From Cryptomeria japonica (taxonomy: Eukaryota > Streptophyta > Pinopsida > Cupressales > Cupressaceae), in the NCBI RefSeq assembly GCF_030272615.1, contig NC_081408.1:408516889-408580888 (forward strand): a stretch of DNA of 64,000 nucleotides. The letters are read 5' to 3'. Below the pieces are notes generated by a model. That model saw only the letters and a program-made list of their open reading frames with translations, made no database searches and was not told the origin of the DNA. Numbering within the stretch: the first letter of the stretch is position 1; each line of letters starts with the position of its first letter. Shown in pieces: positions 10,885 to 19,997 of this stretch. The position numbers were made by a program, and so were the translations under genes.

Positions 10885-12860
10885 ATAGGTCCTAAGGGGT
10901 ATGTTGTACATGCACTAGGATGTTAAAAGGGGTCATATGTGCTCCTAAGGGGTCATGCATGTGTTAGAACACATGTGTGACCCCTTAGGACCACATATGA
11001 CCTCTTGGGACACTATGTGATTCTATATGGTTGTATTGGGTACTAAGGGATTGTATGTTGTGCACACTGGGATATTAAAAGGGGTCATATGTGCTCCTAA
11101 GGGTAAATGCATGTGTTAGAACATGTGTGTGACCCCTTAGGACCACATATGACCTCTTAGGACACTATGTGATCCTATGGGGTCATATGTGCTCTTGAGG
11201 GGTCACACATGTGTTATAACACATGCATGACCCCTTAGGACCACATATGACCCCTTGGGACACAATGTGATCCTATATGGTCATATTGGTTCCTAAGGAG
11301 TATGTTGTGCACACTAGGATGTTAAAAGGGGTCATATGTGCTCTTACATGCGTGACCCCTTAGGACCACATATGACCCCTTAGGACACAATGTGATCCTA
11401 TATGGTCATATTGGGTCCTAAGGGGTATGTTGTACACACTAGGATGTTAAAAAGGGTCATATATGCTCTTAAGGGGTCATGCATGTGTTAGAAAACATGT
11501 GTGACCCCTTAGGACCACATATGACCCCTTGTGACACAATGTGATCCTATATGGTCATATTGGGTCCTACTTGGGGTATGTTGTAGACACTAGGATGCTA
11601 GAAGGGGTCATATGTGCTCTTAAGGGGTCACACATGTGTTAGAACATATGTGTGACCCCTTAGGACCACATATGACCCTTTAGGACACTATGTGATCCTA
11701 AGGGGTCACGCATGTGTTAAAACACATTCATGACCCCTTTAGGACACTATGTGATCCTAAGGGGTCACACATGTGTTAAAACACATGCATGACCCCTTAG
11801 GACCACATATGACCCCTTAGGATACTGTGATGTTAAAAGGGGTCATATGGGGTCCCAAGGGGTCATGCATGTGTTTAAAACACATGTGTGACCCTCTAGG
11901 ACCACGTATGACCACTTAGGACACTATGTGAACCTATTTGGTTATATTGGGTCCTAAGGGGTACATTAGGATGTTATAATAGGTCATATGTGGTCCTAAG
12001 GGGTCACACATGCGTTAGAACACATGTGTGACCCCTTAGGACCACATATGGACCCTAAGGACAAAATGTGATCCTATGTAGTCATATTGGGTCCTAAGGG
12101 GTATGTTGTGCACACTAGGATGTTAAAAGGGGCCATATGTGCTCTTAAGGCCCCTTAGGACCACATATTACCCCTTAGAACACAGTGTGATCAGATACAG
12201 TCATATTGGGTCCTATGGGGTATGTTGTGCACAAGTTAGGATGCTAAAAGGGATCATATGTTCTCTTAAGGGGTCACGCATGTGTTAGAACACATGCGTG
12301 ACCCCTTAGGACCACATATGACCCCTTAGGACACAATGTGATCCTATATGGTCATATTGGGTCCTAAGGGGTGTGTTGTGCACACTAGGATGTTAAAAGG
12401 GGTCATATGTTCTCTTATGTGACCCCTTAGGACCACATATGAGCCCTTAGGACACAATGTGATCTTATATGGTCATATTGGGTCCTAAGGGGTACACTAG
12501 GATGTTATATTAGGTCATATGTGGTCCTAAGGGGTCACACATGCGTGACCTCTTAGGACCACATATGGCCCCTAAGGACAAAATGTGACCATATATGGTC
12601 ATATTGGGTCCTAAGGGGTATGTTGTACACACTAGGATGTTTAAAGGGGTCACATGTGCTCCTAAGGGGTCATGCATGTGTTAGAACACATGTGTGACCC
12701 CTTAGGACACTATGTGATCCTATGGGGTCATATGTGGTCCCATGGGGTCGTACACGTGTTAGAACACATGTGTGACCCCTTAGGACCACATATGACCCCT
12801 TTGGACACTATGTGATCCTATATGGTCATATTGGGTCATATGGGTCATACGTGATACTAT
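10885..12860 (-). repeat. Satellite array 1 (about 150-bp unit)
   Basis: A variable tandem array. Marker phrase GTATGTTGTGCACACTAGGA recurs near 10899, 11051, 11291, 11427, 11576, 12103, 12219, 12371 and 12617, so intervals are about 116-250 bp with one larger gap. Each unit holds AAAAGGGGTCATATG, CCTAAGGGGTCA, its reverse complement TGACCCCTTAGG, and ACACATGTGTG-like palindromes. The reverse complement of the array at 17830-19340 gives the same order of phrases, so the two arrays are one family in opposite orientation. Unit length varies because inner subunits are gained or lost. Confidence 0.85.
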
Positions 12861-13080
12861 ACTTTGGTTTTTCAACATTTTCATTTTCATTTTGAAAGGT
12901 TTTAGATTTGGTTTATCTACATTTTGGTTTTGGCTCTGGTTTTTTCACAATTATTCAGTTTCGTTTTGTTGTGGTTTTGGTTTTGGTTTTCATTTTGATT
13001 TGGTTTTGATTTTTGTTTTGGTTTTGGTTTCGTTTTTTGTTTTCATTTCAAGGTTTTCAACATTTTCATTTTCATTCATC
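12861..13080. repeat. T/G-rich simple sequence
   Basis: Strand-asymmetric run of GGTTTT, TTTTGG and CATTTTCATT phrases with almost no C apart from these. It borders satellite array 1. The overlapping + ORF (12892-13125) is low complexity and not believed. Confidence 0.6.
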
Positions 13081-13390
13081 AACCATGAAAAAATTACTTT
13101 CATTAAAACCTATATTAACATTTAAAAAAAAAACCTAATCTAATCAATTCAAAAAAATTCTTTTCATAATCAATTAAAAAAAAATCAAACTTAAAAACTA
13201 ATTTAACTATGAAAAATTGAAAAAAAATACAGAAAGTAAAACTTATTAAAAAGAAATAACAGAGGGCGTACTTGGAAGGCTTGTTGGCGGCTTGCTAGAC
13301 ATCTCTAATTGGGATCCTGTTTGGAAAAAATGAATTGGGACCCCTTTTTTTTTTTAATTATTTTTCGAAATGGGATCTACAACATTTTGG

Positions 13391-13421
13391 AACGGGATCC
13401 TGGGGCCCACAGGATCCCGTT
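13391..13421. repeat. Near-perfect 31-bp palindrome
   Basis: Arms AACGGGATCCTG and CAGGATCCCGTT are perfect 12-bp inverted copies around a 7-bp centre. A related GGGATCCTGTTTGG phrase lies at about 13311-13325. Confidence 0.75.
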
Positions 13422-13503
13422 ATGTTTTTTTGGCTTGGGACCCCATGCCTAGACGAGGTCTCGTTTTATCTCCTATGTACTCTGCCCGATTTTTACTTTT
13501 TTT

Positions 13504-14289
13504 CTAAGTGTAAAACTTCCACATTAAGTGGACACAACTTCTTGCACTTACCCCATAAGTGGGATTGTCAATCTCTTGGGGAGATTCATAAAGAGACTTG
13601 TCACTCACCATAATTTCCTTACGAGTGGGATGAGTGTTGAGAGATGTAGAGGATAATCTAATTGAGGTGAAGTCATCAACACTACTAAATGTAGCATTCA
13701 CATTGAGATATGGTATTTTAGATGCTTTGGTGGGCTTTGAAGGATTATATCCAAGTCCAAATGAAGCTTCACGTATGTTATTTTCTAAAGGAATCTTAAT
13801 CCCTTGTTCATTTGCGCCACAACCATTGCCATTATATCCACTCTTAGCTAAAAAGTGAAAAACCAAACCACAAAGGGATGCCATATTGGAAAGAGATGGT
13901 GGGGCCTCATAGGTCTCAATGCCATAATTAGATGAACAAGAAGAAGATTGTGAATAATTGTTTGAATTAGAAGCAACCACAAAATTGTTACTTAGTTGTT
14001 TAGACAAAGTGGGTTGCTTTTTAGATTCATCCATATCTTTCTCATTTTTAATCTTAGGTTCTCTTGGAGGGACTTTGTATTCTCCTACAAAGGTAGGTGT
14101 AAAATCTAAGGACCCCCAATCGTCCTCCAAGAGCACTTGTTCTGGTGAAAAAGTATCTTTAGGAGGAGACGGTGATTTAGTGTGAGTGGAAGAAGAATCA
14201 GGAGTGCTCAAGGAAATAGGCATACTTGAAGATGTAAAAGTATTTTTAGAAGATTTGGAAGTAATTGAACAAGAAGGTGAGGTTTGCAA
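13504..14289 (-). pseudogene. Gypsy polyprotein segment with G-patch
   Basis: A minus-strand frame of about 261 codons. The N-terminal half is Ser/Pro/Thr rich and ends in a Ser/Asn-rich linker. Residues about 145-185 contain MASLCGLVFHFLAKSGYNG, then NGCGANEQGI and FGLGYNP, which match the glycine pattern of a G-patch (nucleic-acid-binding) motif. G-patches after the protease are known in some retroviruses and plant LTR elements. Upstream in the same strand are the protease and its linker (RPWLHCVQVVPSTFH, about 14300-14404). The frame between them contains stops, so the unit is broken. Confidence 0.6.
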
Positions 14290-14403
14290 TGAAGCTTATA
14301 AATTGGTATCAACAAACAAAGTATACATATTATTGTTGTAGATGAACTTAAGTTGCCTATGAAAAGTAGAAGGTACAACTTGCACACAATGAAGCCAAGG
14401 TCT

Positions 14404-14862
14404 TCATAATAGAAGATTGTAGGTAAGCTTATCAGGCGCGACATGAATAGGTGTAGGTAAAATAACATGTGCCACCTTAATAGGCAAGGTTATAGTACAT
14501 AAAGAAGACCTAGCGACATTATCAAAGCCATAAATAGTAAGATAATCTGATTTAATAAGAGATGTATCAACCTTGATCACATGTAATAGACTAACACTGC
14601 AAACATTAAGGCCAAAGCCATTATCAACAAGGGTTCTTCTTATAACATTACCATTGATAAGGACTACAATCATAAGAGGATCGTATTGATGTTGAATCTC
14701 ATTGGATGCCAACTCATCTTGTGTGAATACAATTTGAGCTTTATATTCGTTCATAGGATCAATCAAAGAAGCCATGTTATTAGGTGTCACTGTTGGTGGG
14801 ATATTTAAGTTCTTTATAGCATCTTGTAACATTACATGATGTGTAGATGAAGTTTGAATCAA
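14404..14862 (-). pseudogene. Retroviral-type aspartic protease of gypsy element
   Basis: About 152 codons. The active-site region reads RRTLVDNGFGLNVCS where LVDxGSxLN is usual: the catalytic Asp stays but the following Thr/Ser-Gly positions are Asn-Gly and the next Ser is Phe, so activity is doubtful. Further family features are DPLMIVVLING before it and YGFDN, TLPIKVAHVILPTPIHV and LTYNLLL after it. A stop follows LTYNLLL, and the frame then continues as RPWLHCVQVVPSTFH, the expected post-protease sequence. Its product would cut the element's polyprotein. Confidence 0.75.
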
Positions 14863-15366
14863 ATCCCAAAGAGATATCTTGGCAAGATTAACTTTAAGTT
14901 ATTCAATGAGATCATACTCCTTGCCAAGAGTTTGCGAGATACAAGGTGTTGGTGGAAGAATAGGTTGAGAAGTAGGAAGTGAAAAAGGAATAATCGGAGG
15001 AGGATTAGGTTGCCTATTGTTCCTTGTATTATATGTGTGGGCAACTAAATTATATATCTCTCTGGTAATATGTTTAGCATACTCATAAGGACTCTTAGTG
15101 GGATATCCTCCTTACATAGAAATATCTGGTTTGTTAGGAGCGCAAAAGGCATCATCATTGTAACCACCTTGAACCACAAAGAGAGGCTTGTTAAGAGGTT
15201 GAGGATTTGGAAAAGGACTATCACCTTGAACCGTGAAGAGGGGTTTATTAGGTGTTTTATTCCCATGTATCATATTGATCGTTGATGGTTTGGGAACATG
15301 TGAGGAAGGTATAGTAGAGTTGAAACCATTAGGTGGTTCATAAAAAGGATTAACAACCTTAAACAT
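14863..15366 (-). pseudogene. Gypsy gag-protease linker, broken
   Basis: Short minus-strand frames, including 15112-15366 (PNKPLFTVQGD, NKPLFVVQGG), hold a twofold repeat of the phrase NKPLF-VQG. They sit between the repeat-rich region and the protease. No known domain is recognised. Confidence 0.4.
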
Positions 15367-15369
15367 TTC

Positions 15370-16278
15370 TTAATGAGTAATATTTTCTTTAGATTGAATG
15401 CGAGGGACATCCTCATAGAGGGGATTGTTAATAATAGCGAGCCCTTTTAACCTAAGAGCATTCTCTTGTTCCAAAGTATCCTTACAATGGATATAAATTT
15501 TAGGAGAAGGATCAACATCATTCGTATGATAAATACTATTAAAAGAAGTGTTGATAATATTTTCTTGCACAAAAATATTCTCATGAGTAGGATCAATGTT
15601 AGGAGAGGGATTACCACTAGTCATTAGTGTTTCATCCCTAGAAGGAAGAGTACTGAAAGAAGGTGTAGTGTTAGTAGGAAAGATAGGCATTATATCATCC
15701 TCTATCACCAAAGGATCTACATGAGAGAGGTAATCTCTAGGAGAAGGATCAATATCACTATTCAAAGCTTCATCCTTGGGAGGGAGATCTTTGAAAGAAA
15801 TATTGACAGTCTTTTCTTGAACTAGGGTATCCTCACGAGTAGAGCCAAGTTGGGGAGAGGAAGATGCTTCATATTTAGAGGAAAAATGATTCAAATGAAT
15901 AGAAGGTGAGGTTTAAATCATATCACCCTCTTTTATCATGATGTCATATTCTTTGACCAAGGTGCTCTCATAGGGGAGGGACAAATTAAGAGAATAATCA
16001 ATACCATCGTCTATTGGTTCATCCCAAATAGGGAGATCATTGAGAGAAGTGTTAGAAATACCTCCTTGCACTATGGTGTCCTCATGGGTAGATACAATTT
16101 TGGGAGAGGGAATAACATTATTTATTAATGCTTCATCTTTAAAAGGGATAGCATTAATACACATGTTATTGAAATCATCCTCTTGCCTCAAAATGTTCCT
16201 AGTAGGATCTTTAAGAGATGGGTGGAGAGTCATGAGAAGGTCTAAGAAACTATCATGATGCAAAGACAAGTCGTCCAA
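15370..16278 (-). pseudogene. Repeat protein of the gypsy remnant
   Basis: Two minus-strand frames (15370-15894 and 15913-16278), separated by one stop near 15912, carry about five degenerate copies of a roughly 40-50-residue acidic repeat. The repeated pattern is THEDTLVQE, NTSF.DLP, KDEAL, DPSPK. There is no zinc knuckle. In position it replaces or precedes gag. The repeats suggest internal duplication; the function is unknown. The second frame may start at its ATG at complement(16278..16276). Confidence 0.5.
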
Positions 16279-16289
16279 AGGCTAATGTA

Positions 16290-17460
16290 TCACCTTAGAA
16301 TTTTTTTTTGGTTTAAAAATATTTGAAAATGTCCTATTTTTTAATTAAATGTAATGAAAGAAACAATGCAAGCAAATAAAGTAAACTAAATGTCTAAGCA
16401 ATGAAGCAATTATGTGATTAACTAAGTGCAAACATAAAAGTGCATGAGCTATATGTTCAAGGAATGAACACACAATGCCTATAACAATATTTTGAGATTT
16501 TTATATTTTTGATAGAAAATAAACATGCAATAGCAAGATCTAATAAGAAAATGTAGATCTAAGAATGTTGGATTCATGTTGGGTTTACCAAAATGTGATG
16601 GTGAAAAATGAGATTAGATAGTTTAGGGCCTAACCCCACTTTCCTCTATACATTGGAATACGAAAGCTCCCAAGGAAGTGATTCACTTTGACTAACTCTT
16701 GTAAAAGAGAGTCAAGAAATACTCTTATGGTTTCTATTGCTTTGCTGCTATGAAAGGGAAATGAGCTAAATGTACAATGATGAAAAACTAAGCTAGAAAG
16801 ATGAAGGAAATGACTAGGTAAACTGCAATAACAAAGAAATACAAAACTGAACCCGAGACACAAAGTACAAAGCTGAAGGGGAAATTTTGGTATGCACTTG
16901 ATATCAAAATCTAGGGTTGATTGAGTTAGACTAGGGCGTTGGGTGGTCTGGTCCCCCTTATTGTACTGCGTTAGACTTCTAGAATCTGCTTGTTGAAGCC
17001 CTGAGATGCAAAACTGCCAAAGAATGCTAAAAAATGTAGAGGGTGAGGGTGTTGGGTGCTCTGGTTCTAGTATTCGGGGACCTCCTTTTGGATTTGGACC
17101 TGTACCTACAAATTATGGCTTTCCCGAAGATCGTAGCTCCATCGGATTTCTGTACCTGCACTTGCAACTTGAAAATTGGTGTTTGGGTGGTGATATAGGG
17201 TTTTGCCTTAGTCAAACCCCTTGTTTTGGTGTTTTCCACCTCCACAAATAGCCAATAATGTATTGAAAATGTGTGTGCTAGAATGTCATGTGTTTACAAG
17301 ATCCTAAATGAGCTAGAATGCAAGAATTAGAGGTCTACCCTATGCTTTGAGTATAAACCCTAAATGAACATAATGTCAAAGGGTAAAAGTAAGGATCTAT
17401 GTCACACTTGGAGCTAATTCGTACGATTAGACCAGAACCATTCCAGCCAGACCAATGTGG
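16290..17460. other. No gene seen; possible LTR of the gypsy remnant
   Basis: This is where the 5' LTR of the minus-strand gypsy element would be expected. No terminal TG..CA pair or second copy was found. On the minus strand the phrase TTTTGGTAAACCCAACATG (about 16575-16595) could be a primer binding site, but this is not certain. Confidence 0.3.
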
Positions 17461-17464
17461 TAGT

Positions 17465-17540
17465 CACGTGGAGAATGTGTGGCAGTCACGTGGCGATCGT
17501 GTGGCAAAGGGGTTCTGACCGGAACCCCTTCGCTATATAA
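17465..17540 (+). promoter_or_regulatory. Promoter-like block: two G-boxes, hairpin, TATA
   Basis: CACGTG occurs at 17465-17470 and 17487-17492. A perfect 9-bp inverted repeat, AAGGGGTTC (17507-17515) and GAACCCCTT (17522-17530), follows, and TATATAA lies at 17534-17540. Transcription would run to the right, through an AT-rich leader into satellite array 2. No ORF of note lies between, so a transposon-derived promoter is the likeliest origin. G-box and TATA roles are known in plants; activity here is inferred. Confidence 0.5.
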
Positions 17541-17829
17541 GTTGCAAAAAAAGCCTTTTCCCCTCATTTTGCACTGACTCGCTTAGAGTTTAGCGGTCGA
17601 GTAGAAGAAGGGGGCAAAGAATTTAGTGTTAATATATTAATGTTTTAGGTTTTTTTCCATAATTTTGTATAGTTTTTTAGTTTTTTAATGCTTGATAATA
17701 TAGTAATTTTAATTTTTTTAAATGCTTAATAATATATTAGTTTTAAAATTATTTAATGGTTAAAATCTTTTAATGCTTAATTATTTATAAATGTTGTACA
17801 CATATATAATTAGATGTTAAAATGTTATC

Positions 17830-19340
17830 ATATGACCCCTTAGTACATACTAGGACCTCTCAAGACACTTATGGGAACTTAATACATCCTAAGACCTTTT
17901 AAGACATCATACACCCCCTTAGTACATCCTAGGAGCAATTAAGACATGAACGACCCCTTAATACATCCTAGGACATCTTTTGACCCCTTTTAGCATCCTA
18001 ACATGTATAACATAAGACCCCATACGACATCACAAGACCCCTTAAGACCCCTTATGTCTGTAATGACCCCTTATGACCTTTAATGACTCCTTGAGACCCC
18101 TTTATGACCCCTACTGACCCCATATGATCCCATAGGATCATCTCGTGTCATAAGGGGTCATATGGTGTCATTAGGGGTCATATGGGGTCCTAAGGGGGAC
18201 CCCATATGACCCCTCTCAACACCATATGACCCCATAGGATCATATAGTGTCCTAAGGGGTCATATGGGGTCCTAAGGGGCCACACGTGTTGTAGCATGTG
18301 TGACCCCTTAGGACCCCACATGACCCCTTTTAATGACATAGTAGGTGCAACACAACTCTTAGGACACCATATGACCCCATAGGGTCATATCGTGTCCTAA
18401 GGGGTCATATGGGGTCCTAAGGGGTCACACATGTGTGACCCCTTCAGACCCCATATGATGCCTTTTAAAGTACTAGTAGGTACAACATACCTCTTAGGCA
18501 TAGGGTCATATAGTGTCATACGAGGTCACATGTGTGACCCCTTAGGACCCCATATGACCCCTTTTAAAGTCCTAGTAGGTACAACATACCCCTTAGGACA
18601 CCATAAGGGGTCATATGAGGTCCCAAGGGGCCACACATGTGTTCTAACATATGTGTGACCCCACATGATCCCTTTTAAAGTCCTTGTAGATACAACATAC
18701 CTCTTAGGACACCATATGATCTCATAGGGTCATAGAGTGTCCTAAGGGGCCATATGGGGTCGCAAGGGACCCCTTAGGATCCAATATGACCCCTTTTAAA
18801 GTACTAGTAGGTACAACATACCTCTTATGACGCCATATGACTCCATGGGGTCATATAGTGTCGTACGGGGTCATTTGGTGTCACACATGTGTTAGAACAA
18901 ATGTGTGACCCCTTAGGACCCCATGTGACCCCTTTTAAATTCCTAGTAGGTACAACATACCCCTTAGGACACCATATGATCCCATAGGGTCATATAGTGT
19001 CCTAAGGGGTCATATGGGGTCCTAAAGGGCCACACATGTGTGACCCCTTAGGACCCCATACGACTCCTTTTAAAGTCCTAGTAGGTACACCATACCTCTT
19101 AGGACACCATATGACCCCATAGTGTCCTAAGGGGTCATATGGGGTCCAAAGGGGCCATAGATGTGTTTTAACACATGTGACCCCTTAGGACCCCATATGA
19201 CCTCTTTTAAAGTCCTAATAGGTACAACATACCTCTTAGGACACCATATGACCCCATAGGTTCATATAGTGTCGTATGGGATCATATGGGATCCTAAGAA
19301 GTTACACATATATTAGAACTCATATATCGCCCCTTAAGAC
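17830..19340 (+). repeat. Satellite array 2, inverted relative to array 1
   Basis: About ten units of roughly 140-150 bp. Each holds TGTGACCCCTTAGGACCCC, CCTTTTAAAGTCCTAGTAGG, ACAACATACC(C/T)CTTAGGAC, ACCATATGACCCCATAGG, TATAGTGTCCTAAGGGGTC and CATATGGGGTCCTAAGGGG. The reverse complement gives the order and phrases of array 1, including AAAAGGGGTCATATG and GTATGTTGTAC..CTAGGA. The left end (17830-18150) is more diverged. The array ends about 480 bp upstream of the FIE start codon. It contains no credible gene. Confidence 0.85.
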
Positions 19341-19344
19341 TAAT

Positions 19345-19817
19345 CTAAGAAGGGGTGCTAATCTAAGAACAAATTTGTACCACCCATGAAAGGTGTACAA
19401 TTTACAACAACTACTATTAGAGTGATTAGGATGTGCTAGACATAAGTCTTCTCCCTACAATAGAAAAGGCAAAGACATTAATTCATTTGTTTGGAGGTAA
19501 ACTTTTAATTAGTGAAATTCAACGATGGGTCATTGTAACACGAACCGTAATTGCAATTGGACCCCTTCTGCTACCCTATTTTATCTGTAGTGGGTTGGAG
19601 ACAAATTTGTGGGAAGTTCAAATTTGTGTTCCGGAATTTCTGAATAGTTGTGGCAATTGTCGTTAGTTGCTTACAATTTTTTGGTTTGCACTCTGGTTTC
19701 TGTATTGTCTTATGGGGTAATGAAAGTCGGACTCCACGAAATATAGGGAGGAAAAGGAATGTTGTGAACAAAGAGAGTGCGAAGAAGACAATAGCAAGTG
19801 CAAGCACCTTATTGAAA
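19345..19817 (+). promoter_or_regulatory. FIE upstream region and 5' leader
   Basis: This is the only DNA between satellite array 2 and the FIE start codon. A weak TATA-like CTATTTTATC lies near 19575. The transcription start is unknown. The frame of the FIE start codon is open upstream to about 19650 but has no ATG there, so the start at 19818 is preferred. Three very short upstream ORFs lie at 19712-19767. Confidence 0.45.
19712..19767 (+). promoter_or_regulatory. Three mini upstream ORFs in the FIE leader
   Basis: ATG-GGG-TAA at 19712-19720; ATG at 19720 running to TAG at 19746 (MKVGLHEI); and ATG-TTG-TGA at 19759-19767. All end before the FIE ATG. If the transcript starts upstream of 19712 they could lower translation. 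Confidence 0.4.
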
Positions 19818-19997
19818 ATGGCGAGGACTGGGTTGGGCACAGAGGCCGTGATAGGTCTCTTGACATCTTCAAAGAAAAAGAAAGACTACAAATTGACGAA
19901 CAGGCTTCAGGAGGGCAAGCGACCTCTCTATGCCATTGCTTTTAATTTCATCGATTCCTCTTATTTCACCATTTTCGCCACAGCAGGTGGAAATCGG
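19818..19997 (+). CDS. FIE: FIE exon 1
   Basis: 60 codons, from [13 protein letters not shown] to ATAGGNR, followed by donor GTATGC at 19998. It encodes the basic N-terminal segment ([15 protein letters not shown]) and the start of the first WD40 blade. Confidence 0.88.

Larger units (their letters stand above)
13504..16280 (-). mobile_element. Ty3/gypsy-type remnant without RT or integrase
   Basis: Minus-strand remains of an LTR retrotransposon: a repeat-containing gag-like or leader region (15370-16278), a linker (14859-15366), an aspartic protease (14404-14862), and a segment with a G-patch (13504-14289). Reverse transcriptase and integrase are absent, and no LTR pair was found, so it is a 3'-truncated copy. 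It sits between the two inverted satellite arrays. Assignment to gypsy rests on the protease and the linker that follows it. Confidence 0.7.

Noticed and set aside
12861-13080. Interstitial telomere repeat
   Set aside because: Phrases are TTTTGG-type and irregular; no run of the plant TTTAGGG unit exists.
12892-13125. 77-codon Phe/Val-rich ORF that looks like a membrane protein
   Set aside because: Produced by a T/G-rich simple repeat next to a satellite; no real domain.
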